Source of the DNA: an uncultured Roseobacter sp.
GTDB lineage: Bacteria > Pseudomonadota > Alphaproteobacteria > Rhodobacterales > Rhodobacteraceae
Length of the DNA stretch: 33,840 bases
Assembly (NCBI GenBank): GCA_913054455.1
Contig: CAJXIL010000025.1
Coordinates: 1-33,840 of the forward strand
Reading direction: 5' to 3'
Shown: piece by piece, positions 1 through 9,500 of the stretch
How the letters are laid out: every line of letters starts with the position of its first letter
How positions within the stretch are numbered: position 1 is the stretch's first letter
Made by a program: the position numbers and the translations under genes
Notes under the pieces: model-generated
The model's input: only the letters and a program-made list of their open reading frames with translations
The model's database searches: none
Told to the model about the DNA's origin: nothing

Positions 1-17
1 TCTACCGGAGAGACCAC

Positions 18-809
18 ATGCAGATCGCAGATCTGGGCGATGTCCAGCTTCACTACCGTATTGATGGCGACCCAAATGGCGCGCCCATCGTCTTTGCCAA
101 CTCGTTAGGCACCGACCTGCGGGTCTGGGACGCTGTGGTGGAGCGCCTGCCTGCGGGGCTCAAGGTCATCCGCTATGACAAACGCGGCCATGGGCTGTCG
201 TCTTGTCCCCCGGCCCCCTATTCCATGGGGGCCCTGGTGCGGGACGCAGAGCGCCTGCTGGATCATCTGGAAGTGCGCGACTGCATCTTTGTCGGATTGT
301 CGATTGGCGGCATGATTGCCCAGGGGCTCGCCGTCAAACGGCTGGATATGGTGCGGGCGCTGGTTCTGTCCAACACCGCCGCCAAGATGGGCACCGCCGA
401 GATGTGGCAAGCGCGGGTCAAGGCCGTCACCGAAGAAGGCATCGAACCTTTGGCGGATACTGTGATGGAACGCTGGTTTGGCCGCGATTTCCGCGCCGCA
501 CCCGAACTGCAGCTCTGGCGCAATATGCTGGTACAACAATCCCGCATCGGCTACGCAGGCTGCTGCGCGGCCATCGCGGGTACCGATTTCTACACCCCCA
601 CCAGCGGCTTACGCCTGCCCTGCCTCGGCATCGCAGGGTCTGAAGATGGGGCCTCCCCCCCGGACCTGGTGCGCGAGACCGTTAATCTCATTCCTGGCAG
701 CCAGTTTCACCTGATCCGCCGCGCTGGCCATATTCCTTGTGTTGAAACCCCAGAGGAATTCACCAATCGCCTGACACAATTCCTGCAGGAGACCGGACAT
801 ATTGGCTGA
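18..809 (+). CDS. pcaD: 3-oxoadipate enol-lactonase
   Basis: This 263-residue alpha/beta hydrolase should hydrolyse 3-oxoadipate enol-lactone to 3-oxoadipate in the cytoplasmic beta-ketoadipate pathway. The nucleophile elbow GLSIGG puts the catalytic Ser at residue 95. The acid is probably Asp210 (in GSEDGASP) and the base His238 (in RRAGHIPCVE). Length and motif spacing match the PcaD family. The ATG has a GGAG ribosome site about 8 bases upstream. The next gene's TTG start overlaps its 3' end by 8 bases, and pcaB follows, which supports the assignment over a generic hydrolase. Nothing upstream is visible apart from this ribosome site, so the other pca genes may lie off the left edge. Confidence 0.88.
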   Translation: MQIADLGDVQLHYRIDGDPNGAPIVFANSLGTDLRVWDAVVERLPAGLKVIRYDKRGHGLSSCPPAPYSMGALVRDAERLLDHLEVRDCIFVGLSIGGMIAQGLAVKRLDMVRALVLSNTAAKMGTAEMWQARVKAVTEEGIEPLADTVMERWFGRDFRAAPELQLWRNMLVQQSRIGYAGCCAAIAGTDFYTPTSGLRLPCLGIAGSEDGASPPDLVRETVNLIPGSQFHLIRRAGHIPCVETPEEFTNRLTQFLQETGHIG

Positions 810-1512
810 TTTCCTCCTGATCCACGGATCCTGCCACGGGGCCTGGTGCTGGCGCGATGTAATCCCCGCCCTTGAAGCACTAGGCCATAGTACCCGCGCG
901 ATTGATCTGCCCGGTCATGGCGATCACCGCGACCCAGCCACCGTTACTTTGCAGGAAACAGCAGAGGCCATCAGCGCAGCCTCCACCCCTGAAACCATCG
1001 TGCTTGGGCATTCCTGGGCAGGTTTCCCCATTTCTGCCGCCGCAGAGATCACCCCCAGTGCTATGCGGGGTTTGATCTATCTCTGTGCCTATGTGCCCCT
1101 CTCTGGTCAGTCGCTGATCGAGATGCGCAAAGCTGGGCCTCGGCAAACCATTGGCTCTGCTGCGATCAAAGACCCTAGTGGGACCAGCTACACAATTGAT
1201 CCCGCCGAAGCACCGCGTCTGTTTTACCAAGATTGCCCCGCCGAGGCCGTGGCCTACGCCCTGCCGCGGCTCTGTGCCCAGCCTATTTTGCCTCAGGATA
1301 CGCCGCTGGAGTTGGGTGACAATTGGAAAAGCATGCCCAAGGCCTATATCCGCTGTACCGATGACCAGACCATTCCTCCGGAATATCAGGCGCAGATGGT
1401 GGCGGATTGGCCGCGCAACAAAGTACACGAGATGCACTGCTCTCATTCGCCCTTCTTCGCTGACCCAAAGGGCCTGGCGGATCTCATTGGGCATATCGCA
1501 AAGGACTTCTGA
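802..1512 (+). CDS. alpha/beta fold hydrolase (esterase-like) between pcaD and pcaB
   Basis: A 236-residue alpha/beta hydrolase of the small EstC / plant methylesterase-like group. The oxyanion region LLIHGSCHGAWCW is at residues 5-17. The nucleophile Ser71 lies in GHSWAG, the likely acid is Asp188 in RCTDDQT, and the base is His215 in CSHSPFF. It starts with TTG inside the end of pcaD (8-base overlap), and its stop abuts the pcaB ATG with no gap, so it is translationally coupled within the pca unit. It may release an aromatic acid from an ester or act as an accessory lactonase; both are inference from context. It is clearly different from PcaD in length and motifs, so it is not a simple duplicate. 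Confidence 0.8.
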   Translation: MADFLLIHGSCHGAWCWRDVIPALEALGHSTRAIDLPGHGDHRDPATVTLQETAEAISAASTPETIVLGHSWAGFPISAAAEITPSAMRGLIYLCAYVPLSGQSLIEMRKAGPRQTIGSAAIKDPSGTSYTIDPAEAPRLFYQDCPAEAVAYALPRLCAQPILPQDTPLELGDNWKSMPKAYIRCTDDQTIPPEYQAQMVADWPRNKVHEMHCSHSPFFADPKGLADLIGHIAKDF

Positions 1513-2850
1513 ATGGCGGGATCCGTCTTTGACAGCCAGATCTATGGCGACCTCTTTACCTCGGGCGACGTCGGTCGCCTGTTCACGGATACAGCGGAGG
1601 CCCGCGCCATGCTGCTGGTCGAAGGAGCCCTGGCCCGGGCCCAGGGAGCGGCCGGAGTTATTCCCGAGGAGAGCGCCGCCGCCATTGGCCGTGCGGTGAT
1701 GGAGGTTGCCCTGGATCCTGGCACTCTGCGCAAACCCACGGGACAAAACGGCGTGCCTGTTCCCGGCTTGATCGCCGCCTTTCGCGCCGAGATGAACGCA
1801 CCGGAACATGCGCAATATGTGCATTGGGGCGCCACCTCGCAGGATATCATGGACAGCGCTCTGATGCTGCGCCTGCGTCAGGCCCTCGCCCTGATCGAAG
1901 ACGACTTAAAACTGGCGCTGGCTGCGCTCGCCAAACTGGCAGAGAGCCACGCCAGCCTGCCAATGCCCGCGCGCACCTACGGTCAGCACGCGACACCGAC
2001 TAGTTTTGGCGCAGTTGTGGCCTCTTGGGGGATGCCACTCTTGGCGCTGATCGGTGAGCTGCAAGAGCTGCGCCGCACTTGCCTGCTGATATCGCTTTCA
2101 GGCGCTGCTGGCACCTCCGGCGCTTTGGGTTCCAAGGCCCCGCAGGTGCGCACAGAGATGGCCAAAGCCCTGGGGCTGAATGACCCAGAGCGCAGCTGGC
2201 ACACGGATCGAAGCCCCGTTTTGCGTCTGATGGACTGGATGGTGCGGGTCAACCTGGCCCTGGGGAAACTGGGCGAAGACTGTATCGCCCTGGTGCAAAC
2301 CGGCATTGGCGAGATCTCGCTGGGCGGTGCTGGTGCCTCCTCCACTATGCCGCAGAAGCAAAACCCTGTGGCCCCCTCCGCTCTGGTGGCGCTGGCGCGC
2401 CAAGGCACCGGTCTGCTGTCGATCCTGCATGGCAGCGCCCTGCACCAGCATCAGCGCGATGGTGCGGCCTGGTTCAGCGAATGGCTCTGCCTGCCGCAGA
2501 TCGTTCTGGGGGCTGCCAGTGCGGCCCGCACGGCGCGGGACCTCTGCGCCGGGATCAACCCCAATGAAACCGCGATGAGCACGGCGCTGACCTCTGGCCT
2601 CGACATGATCCACGCCGAGACGCTGAGCTTTGCACTGGCTGCCGAAATGCCCCGCCCAGAGGCCCAGGCGGCGGTCAAACTGTTGTGCCGTGAAACCGGT
2701 GACAGCGGCACGCCACTGCGCCAATTGGTGGCACGGGATTACCCACAACTTGATGTGAAGGCGCTGTTTGATCCGGAGGCTCAGCTGGGCGCTGCCCCAG
2801 CGGAAGCCTTGCGTTTCAGCAAAAAAGTCGCGGAACTGGCAGCCAGTTAA
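1513..2850 (+). CDS. pcaB: 3-carboxy-cis,cis-muconate cycloisomerase
   Basis: A 445-residue member of the fumarase/aspartase superfamily that lactonises 3-carboxy-cis,cis-muconate to 4-carboxymuconolactone in the protocatechuate branch. The superfamily signature appears as SSTMPQKQNP at residues 276-285. The N-terminal segment with GDVGRLFTD and the HWGATSQDIMDS motif, which carries the conserved Thr-Ser-Gln, are typical of bacterial PcaB. The length matches the family. An AAGGA site lies 7 bases before the ATG, which follows the preceding stop directly. Adenylosuccinate lyase shares the fold, but the pcaD context and the motif variants favour PcaB. Confidence 0.9.
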   Translation: MAGSVFDSQIYGDLFTSGDVGRLFTDTAEARAMLLVEGALARAQGAAGVIPEESAAAIGRAVMEVALDPGTLRKPTGQNGVPVPGLIAAFRAEMNAPEHAQYVHWGATSQDIMDSALMLRLRQALALIEDDLKLALAALAKLAESHASLPMPARTYGQHATPTSFGAVVASWGMPLLALIGELQELRRTCLLISLSGAAGTSGALGSKAPQVRTEMAKALGLNDPERSWHTDRSPVLRLMDWMVRVNLALGKLGEDCIALVQTGIGEISLGGAGASSTMPQKQNPVAPSALVALARQGTGLLSILHGSALHQHQRDGAAWFSEWLCLPQIVLGAASAARTARDLCAGINPNETAMSTALTSGLDMIHAETLSFALAAEMPRPEAQAAVKLLCRETGDSGTPLRQLVARDYPQLDVKALFDPEAQLGAAPAEALRFSKKVAELAAS

Positions 2851-2923
2851 ACCGGGACAGCGGATGGCGCGCCCGCAGGCTCTGTGCCCGCGCCATCACA
2901 GGATCCACCTATCATTAGAGACG

Positions 2924-4129
2924 ATGCCAATGCGCCTGCCTTTGTTCTTTGTCCTGACCACTGTGATGATTGATGCAATGGGAATTGGGCTGATCATGCC
3001 GATCATGCCCAATCTATTGCTAGAGGTGCAGGGCGGCAGCCTGGCGGAGGCAGCCATCTGGGGCAGCATTCTGAGTACTGTCTTTGCGGTCATGCAGTTC
3101 CTGTTCAGCCCGGTGCTTGGCTCGCTCTCAGATGCGCTGGGACGACGGCCGGTACTGTTGGTCTCACTCTTCGTTATGACGCTGGACTATCTGGTGATGG
3201 CCGTGGCCGGGTCCCTGTGGCTCTTGCTGGTGGGACGCATCATCGGCGGCATTACTGCCGCCACCCATGCCACTGCGGGCGCCTATATAGCAGATATCTC
3301 CAAACCCACCGAAAAGGCCGCAAACTTTGGCCTGTTGGGTGCGGCCTTTGGCGCCGGCTTTGTACTGGGGCCGCTGCTGGGCGGCGTTTTGGGTGAGCTG
3401 GGCACCCGTGCGCCCTTTTATGCGGCCGCCGTGCTGGCAGGGCTGAACTTCGTTCTTGGCTGGTTTGTCATGCGCGAGACAGTCACTGATCAGACTCGTC
3501 GCAGCTTTGACTGGCGTCGTGCAAACCCGCTTGGGGCTTTTCGCGCCATGTCCCGTATTCCTGGCATCACCGGCCTGCTTTGGGTCTATTTTCTCTACTC
3601 GGTGGCAATCTATGTCTACCCAGCAATCTGGTCGTATTTTACCGCAGAACAATTTGGCTGGCAGCCAAAGGTGATTGGCATCTCGCTGGCCATCTATGGG
3701 GTCTGCATGGCATTGGTACAGGGCGGTTTGCTGCGCTACATGGTGCGTTGGTTTGGCGAACGAAAAACAGTCCTATGGGGGCAAGTATTTGACTTTGTTG
3801 CCTTTGGAGTGCTGGCGGTAATCAGTAGCGGTACACTTGCCCTGATGCTGATACCAATTTCTGCGATGGGAGCGGTGGTGCAACCCGCCTTGCAAGGACT
3901 GATGTCGCGTGCAGTGGATGACAATCAGCAGGGTGAGCTGCAGGGGGTCATGACAGCCGTTCACGCCCTGTCTATGATTGTCTCTCCGATGATGATGGCC
4001 ACAACCTTTGCCTTTTTTACGCACAAAGAGACTGCCTATTATCTGCCCGGCGCACCCTTTCTTTTGGCCCTCATATTGATGGCAATTGGGGCCTTGGTTT
4101 TTCTGCGCTGTCGGCCCGCTGCGACGTAG
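2924..4129 (+). CDS. MFS transporter, TCR/Tet-like
   Basis: A 401-residue, 12-helix major facilitator. Helix 1 carries [15 protein letters not shown], characteristic of the Tet-type drug:H+ antiporter group, and the loop 2-3 motif is present as [13 protein letters not shown]. The open frame continues upstream into pcaB, but ATG 2924 (or 2930, giving MRLPLFF) starts just before helix 1, so I chose 2924. It begins 73 bases after pcaB on the same strand and may be co-transcribed. Family members range from tetracycline exporters to transporters of unknown substrate. There is no TetR partner beside it, so resistance is not implied. Export of an aromatic compound or intermediate is only a guess. 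Confidence 0.8.
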   Translation: MPMRLPLFFVLTTVMIDAMGIGLIMPIMPNLLLEVQGGSLAEAAIWGSILSTVFAVMQFLFSPVLGSLSDALGRRPVLLVSLFVMTLDYLVMAVAGSLWLLLVGRIIGGITAATHATAGAYIADISKPTEKAANFGLLGAAFGAGFVLGPLLGGVLGELGTRAPFYAAAVLAGLNFVLGWFVMRETVTDQTRRSFDWRRANPLGAFRAMSRIPGITGLLWVYFLYSVAIYVYPAIWSYFTAEQFGWQPKVIGISLAIYGVCMALVQGGLLRYMVRWFGERKTVLWGQVFDFVAFGVLAVISSGTLALMLIPISAMGAVVQPALQGLMSRAVDDNQQGELQGVMTAVHALSMIVSPMMMATTFAFFTHKETAYYLPGAPFLLALILMAIGALVFLRCRPAAT

Positions 4130-4197
4130 AAAGACAGAGGCTTGGCGGTTTCCGTCTTGCGACTGGCAGGTCTGCGGGCCACCCTCCATTAAACAAA

Positions 4198-4295
4198 TGA
4201 GAGAAAACCATGCAAACCATCAAAGCCACCGTCTGCCCGCCGTTAATGGCCACAAGACCGCCGAAGGTGCGCCTTTGATGCAGTCCATGGCCTAG
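4198..4295 (+). other. intergenic region with two overlapping tiny ORFs
   Basis: The 252-base gap between the MFS gene and the next gene has no recognisable gene. It holds two overlapping short frames: ATG 4198 to TAG 4295 (32 codons, beginning MRENHANHQS) and ATG 4210 to TGA 4278 (22 codons, MQTIKATVC...), the latter preceded by a GAGAGAAAA purine run. I recognise neither. They could be a leader peptide, the frameshifted remnant of a lost gene, or chance. Confidence 0.15.
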
Positions 4296-4381
4296 GGGGG
4301 GGCTTTGCCGATACAAAGACTGGCAGTGCCCAGCGAAATGTGATCCTGTTTTCGCGAACCGACTAAAACGGAGCGTGTCCG

Positions 4382-4750
4382 GTGTTGCAATTTCTGACCA
4401 GCTTGTTCAAACCCAAACCCGCAGTGGCACCGCCCATTACCTCGGAAACCTCTATGAATTTCGACCAATCCGAGGTTGGCCCGTTTTTGATCAGGCTGGC
4501 GGAAAACCCCCGCTTTGCCCTACCGCGCGATTTTGCATCAACAATCACCGAGGCCATGCCGGAACTGGCGGCGGAGGACACCCGCCGCTGGCGCATTGAT
4601 GGCGACTTTGACGGGGCCGCCATGCGGCTCGAAGTTGAGGTGTTCATGGATGATATCGACGCGCCAGATCTGTATTTTTTCAGCACCCCCGAAGTGATTG
4701 CGGAAATCGAAAAAGAAATGAAACTGCTCGACGACTGGGACAGGAACTAA
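4382..4750 (+). CDS. small acidic protein of unknown function
   Basis: I do not recognise this 122-residue protein. A short hydrophobic start (MLQFLTSLF) and a Lys/Pro-rich linker to about residue 20 precede an acidic globular part, with aromatic/acidic stretches such as DLYFFSTPEVIAEIEKEMK and an acidic C-terminus. There is no signal peptide, membrane span or known catalytic motif. The GTG start is supported by a GGAG site about 8 bases upstream. ATG 4454 (residue 25, preceded by GGAA) is an alternative. It ends only 4 bases before the MR/MLE gene, so the two are probably one operon. Confidence 0.65.
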   Translation: MLQFLTSLFKPKPAVAPPITSETSMNFDQSEVGPFLIRLAENPRFALPRDFASTITEAMPELAAEDTRRWRIDGDFDGAAMRLEVEVFMDDIDAPDLYFFSTPEVIAEIEKEMKLLDDWDRN

Positions 4751-4754
4751 CGCC

Positions 4755-5987
4755 ATGAAACTGCAAGATTTGGAGATCATCGTCACGGCTCCACCCGCTC
4801 CTGGCTGGGGCGGAGGCTATTGGATCCTGGTCAAACTGACCACTGATACCGGTATTACCGGCTGGGGTGAATGCTACGCGTCCTCTATTGGCCCTGAGGC
4901 GATGAAGCCGGTAATCCAGGATGTGTTTCAGCGCCACATGGAAGGGGAAAACCCTGAAAACATCGAATTGATGTTTCGCCGGGTCTATTCCTCAGGCTTT
5001 ACCCAGCGCCCCGATCTAACCGTCATGGGGGCCTTTTCGGGTTTGGAAATCGCCTGCTGGGACATTTTGGGCAAAGATCGCGATCGGCCGGTGCATGCGC
5101 TGATTGGTGGCCGGATGAATGAGCGCATCCGCGCCTATACCTATCTTTACCCATTGCCGCATCATGACATCAACGAGTTCTGGACCTCTCCGGAACTGGC
5201 TGCCGAATCTGCGGCAGAAATGGTCCGACAGGGCTATACGGCGGTTAAATTCGATCCAGCAGGCCCCTACACAATGCGCGGCGGTCATATGCCTGCAATG
5301 CGCGACATCTCGCTTTCGGTAGAATTTTGCCGGGCTATTCGCGGCGCCGTTGGCGACAAGGCGGACCTGCTCTTTGGTACCCACGGCCAGTTTAACACCG
5401 GCGGTGCGATCCGTCTAGGGCAGGCCTTGGAACCCTATGCACCGCTCTGGTTTGAAGAGCCAACACCGCCAGACAATATCGACGATATGGCCCGCGTGGC
5501 GCGAAATGTACGCATCCCCGTCGCAACCGGAGAGCGGATGACCACCAAATCAGAATTCGCCGCAGTGCTACGTGCAGGAGCGGCCGAGATTCTCCAGCCC
5601 GCTCTGGGGCGCGCAGGTGGGATTTGGGAGATGAAGAAGGTCGCCGCTATGGCCGAGGTGTTTAATGCCCAGATGGCCCCGCATCTTTATGCAGGTCCGG
5701 TGGAATGGGCCGCCAATATCCAGCTCGCAGCCTCGATCCCCAACATCCTGATGGCAGAATGCATCGAAACCCCGTTTCATGATGCGCTGATCCAGGGCAG
5801 CATCCGAGTGCAAGAGGGCTTCATCACCGCCCCCGACACAGCGGGCCTTGGCATTCTAGTTGACGAGGCCCTCGCCCGCGCGCATCCCTTTACCGGCACG
5901 GACTTGCATCTCAACATGCGCGAAGCACCCTGTGACTACAAAAATGGCAACAGCTTCGCCGGCGGCGCTCCGCCACTTGAGAGCTAG
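4755..5987 (+). CDS. mandelate racemase/muconate lactonizing (enolase superfamily) enzyme
   Basis: A 410-residue enolase-superfamily protein with the N-terminal capping domain (about 1-125) and C-terminal barrel. Visible barrel motifs are AVKFDPAGPY with Lys165, DLLFGTHGQF (204-213), WFEEP with Glu234/Glu235, ATGERM with Glu260, and MAPH with His310. These fit a Mg-dependent acid-sugar dehydratase or cycloisomerase of the MR/GalD-like subgroup rather than a classic muconate cycloisomerase. The position that usually holds the first metal ligand Asp (D-x-H-G) appears as Gly in GTHG. The substrate cannot be read from sequence. The ATG has an AGGAA site and starts 4 bases after the small upstream gene. 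The pca genes nearby do not require it to be catabolic. Confidence 0.82.
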   Translation: MKLQDLEIIVTAPPAPGWGGGYWILVKLTTDTGITGWGECYASSIGPEAMKPVIQDVFQRHMEGENPENIELMFRRVYSSGFTQRPDLTVMGAFSGLEIACWDILGKDRDRPVHALIGGRMNERIRAYTYLYPLPHHDINEFWTSPELAAESAAEMVRQGYTAVKFDPAGPYTMRGGHMPAMRDISLSVEFCRAIRGAVGDKADLLFGTHGQFNTGGAIRLGQALEPYAPLWFEEPTPPDNIDDMARVARNVRIPVATGERMTTKSEFAAVLRAGAAEILQPALGRAGGIWEMKKVAAMAEVFNAQMAPHLYAGPVEWAANIQLAASIPNILMAECIETPFHDALIQGSIRVQEGFITAPDTAGLGILVDEALARAHPFTGTDLHLNMREAPCDYKNGNSFAGGAPPLES

Positions 5988-6077
5988 CCAAGGGCCGGGC
6001 CCGGTGCAGAGGGGGGTGACTTCCCAGTGGAAAATGGGGCAGTATGCGCCCATCAACCACCTCAGGATGTTGGATAC

Positions 6078-6452
6078 GTGACCCTTCAGACCCCAGAAAC
6101 CACTCTTGCCACTTCCGCCATATCAGAGGTGGAAGAGGCAGGTTTGAACCCAGAAACCCCCATCAATATGGCAGAGCGTGCCGCAGAAGCAGCCCGTTTT
6201 CTAAAGACCATGGCCCATGAAGGGCGATTGATGATTCTGTGTCACCTTGGGGCTGGGGAAAAATCGGTCGGCGCCCTGGAGGACCTGCTGGAAATGCGTC
6301 AGGCAGCTGTCAGCCAAATGCTGGCGCGGCTGCGCGACGAGGGCCTGGTGCAAACCCGCCGTGAGGGAAAGACCATTTTCTACTCGCTAAAGGACCGCAA
6401 CACCGAAGAGCTCATTTCCCTGCTCTACCGTCAGTTCTGCAGCCCCAGCTAA
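6078..6452 (+). CDS. ArsR-family repressor, SqrR/BigR-like dithiol sensor
   Basis: A winged-helix ArsR-family regulator. Residues follow GTG 6078, which has an AGGA site 10 bases upstream and gives 124 residues; the frame is open upstream to an ATG at 6027. The recognition helix region is AAVSQMLARLRDEGLV and the wing is TRREGKTIFYSL. Two cysteines stand out: Cys55 in LMILCHL and Cys121 in LYRQFCSPS, 66 residues apart. SqrR of Rhodobacter capsulatus uses Cys41 and Cys107, also 66 apart, to sense persulfide, and BigR is similar. The metal-site motif of classic ArsR (CxCxxC) is absent. No sulfide-oxidation gene is visible in the window, so its targets are unknown. It could also regulate the preceding MR/MLE gene. 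Confidence 0.8.
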   Translation: MTLQTPETTLATSAISEVEEAGLNPETPINMAERAAEAARFLKTMAHEGRLMILCHLGAGEKSVGALEDLLEMRQAAVSQMLARLRDEGLVQTRREGKTIFYSLKDRNTEELISLLYRQFCSPS

Positions 6453-6553
6453 GGCTGCAAATGGTAACGCCTTCTATGAAGCGCCAATTCTGTGGGAGGC
6501 TATGAACGGCGTGAAGCGGGAGAGCCCCGCCCTGCACGTTTGTCAGTTTCGGT

Positions 6554-9500
6554 TCAATTGCCAACGTAGCCGGCAACCACCTGCAGCAGCTTAAAGGCGG
6601 TATTAGCGTCATTTTCAACAACAGCCAAAAATTCTTCCTCACCGATCCGCAGGCAGGTCAGCTCGGTCTCGGCGATCATGCTCAGAGCACGAGGCTCCTT
6701 GCGGATTAGCCCCAGTTCGCCCACCAGATTTCCCGGCCCAACGGAGGTGATCTTGCGGTCCTCTTGCCCCTCTTGAGGCAGGAACAACCCCGCTTCCCCT
6801 TCGATGATCATATAGACACCATCGCTGGCCACATCATCCTTCCGGAACACCGCGTCTCCGACCTCGGCCGAATACCAACGCGCCCCAAAGGCAAGGAGAC
6901 GCAACTGCCGTCGGTTCAAGCCAGAGAACAGCTTAGTCTGTTCCAATGCGCGGAGCTTGCGCGTCAAATCCTGGCTGGCTGCACTATCCTCAACAACTTT
7001 CTGATGCGGGTCATCACTGACCAATCTGCCCCGACGCAATTCATAAAACGCATCAAAGACATCCACCCGCTCAAAACTCGCCTCAAGATAGACAAGCGTC
7101 GTTTCAGGCAAAAGGCGGCGCAGGTTCTTATGAACTGCGATACGGGTATCCAGGTCATAGCTAGAAAACGCCATGTCCAGCAGCAGGATATCCGGGCGCT
7201 TGATTGTGGCCCGTGCAAAGGCCAGAGGTTCTGCATAGCTGGAAGGCAGGCCCTGCCCCCCCAGCGCAATCGGCAGGTCAAAAATCAACTCCACCACCAT
7301 GTCGCGGCTACCATTTTCCACCAGTACCTGCGAAACCAGTCGCCGCAGCTCATCGCCGCGGGCCCCAGAGCTGTCTAGGATTTTGCCAAATAGAGCGTTT
7401 TCCAGCACCGTTAGTCCAGGGGCAAACTCAGCCTCATCCAACCGCACAAAGACATCCGACAGCGTTCCCAACAGCTCGTCCGCATGGCTTTTGCGAAAGG
7501 CGAGGATTCGGGCCTTCATCTCATCTGTAAAGGCAGGGCCAATCTGTTCAGCCGAAATACTGAAAGGCACAATCATCAATTGCGCCAGCTCGTCATGTTC
7601 CAGCACCTCAGTGCCCCGGCTGCGGGTCTTGTCGACCAGGGCCGAGGCGCGTTCATAGGCTTTCGCATCGAGCCCAAGCTTGCGAAACAGCGGATGATCC
7701 GTCCCGTCCATCCCAAAAATCTGCCGCAGGATATCCACAACATCCTGGGTCAGGGTGACGAGGTCATCCACCAGCTGCAATTCGCGCAACCGATCCAGGA
7801 AATCCACATGCTCGCGCAGCATTTCCTCCGAAATCGGTGCACGCAGTGTTGCATAGAGCAGGTTTTCAGCCACCGGCAAAGCCGGGTTGTAAGCATCTGG
7901 CGCCAGCCCGTGTACCTGACCCGCCAATTCGGACTTGGCAACAGCTGCGCGCACCTTTGGACGTAGATCAACCAGATGCTGCGCTAGGCGTGGGTGCTGT
8001 TTGGGGTCGAATATCTGTTCCATGCCCCGCCGAAACAAAGCGCTGTCAGTGCCAATCCCCGCCAAGAGCTGTACCCACCAATCTCGCAGGTCATACTCAC
8101 TCGCAAAGCCTGCCAACGCCGGGTCCAACCAGGGCGCATCAAAGGGGTCCGCGCTATTTCCCGCCAGCTGCGCCGCCTGAAACCGTCGCACATCCTGTGC
8201 ATTCCCCTGGGGGCGATGGCGCATCGGCATCATCACATTGTCCCCAAAGGAGCCTTGAAAAAGGACAGGACGCGAGGTCACATGCCCGACCCGCAGTGCC
8301 AGAACGGCCTGGTGTAAATCGCGCAGATCCTGCCCTGCGATGGTCACCTTCCCGGCAGAGGGCAGAACTTCGCGGGTCAGCAATTCGGCCATCGCCCGCC
8401 TGTCTTCCTCGGAGGGGGCCGCAATACCGATAACCTGCCCTGCCGGCAGGGTGGCGTTCAACTCCTCCAGCACCAGATTGCCATCTGCGTCCCGGACATT
8501 CACAGAGTTGAGATTCACATCGCCCTTGAGGCGCGCAAATTCCTCCGGCTCACCGGTCATCAGCTCTTCGCGCACCATGCCCGGAGGCGCAAACCGCTCT
8601 AGGATCACCTCCCAGCGCAGGGCCATGTCCTGGGTCTGGTTGTAATAGGCGAGCAGCTCTTTCCACGGCGAGGCCAGATCCTTGTAGGCCGCCAGGGCCG
8701 CCACCAAAGCCCCCAGTGAGACCTCGCCCTCAAGCACCAGATAGCCGCCCACCGCATAGAAGAAAAAGGGGGTCAGATTGGTGATGAAGTTGTTGAGGAA
8801 CTTCATGAAGAACTTTTTTTGGTAGATCTGGAAGCGGATGTCATAGAGACGCCCCAACCGATCGGTAATCGCTGCCATCCTGTAGCGCCAGCCGCCATTG
8901 ATGCGCAGGGTCGCGGCCCCTGCCGCGCTTTCGCCGATTTCAGAGGCCAGTGCCCGCACCTGATGGATCCGTGTTTTGTTCAACAGATTGATCTGGCGTT
9001 GCAGCATCGGGATCAACCAGCCCTGCAAAGGAATCAATGCCACCGCAGCCAGCCCAAACCAGGGGCTCTGCGTGAAAAGGAAAAACAAAATGGTCAGCAT
9101 CTGACCGGCTTGCAACACAGGTTGACTGACAGCATCCCCCATCAGCCCGCCCATGGGCTCGCTCTCAGAGGTAATCATGGAGACCAACTCACCCTGACTC
9201 ACCCGCTCAAAATAGGGCTGAGGAAAGCGCAGAACGCGGGCGATCAGCTTGTATCTGAACCGCCGCAACATCCGTTCAGCCAGGACGCCTTTCATGGTAT
9301 TGATGCGCATCTTCAGCAGCCCGTGCAAAAGAACAGCGATCAGAAATCCAGCGCAGAGAATCCAGAGATAATCCAGTTTATCAACCGTGTAACCAAACAG
9401 CTCAATACGATCGCTCTGCGCGCCGATCGCATCATTGATAATCCGCTTGGGCAATTCCAGCGTCAGATACAACAGCGGGAAAAGGCAGGCAGTCACCACC

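Noticed and set aside
880-1824. A 314-codon minus-strand open frame across the hydrolase and pcaB.
   Set aside because: It crosses two strongly recognised genes on the other strand; it has no domain and is a high-GC shadow.
2924-4129. Tetracycline resistance determinant tetA.
   Set aside because: The helix-1 and loop motifs are shared by the wider TCR/Tet MFS group; there is no divergent TetR partner and the gene follows catabolic genes, so specific resistance is not supported.
5995-6004. CCGGGCCCGG palindrome after the MR/MLE gene.
   Set aside because: A 10-base self-complementary GC run is expected by chance at this GC content and has no T-run or spacing that would make it a terminator.
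6453-6553. Terminator between the ArsR-type gene and the convergent ABC/cyclic-nucleotide gene.
   Set aside because: Only imperfect GGCG/CGCC and GCGGG/CCCGC pairings without a T-run are visible, too weak to call.
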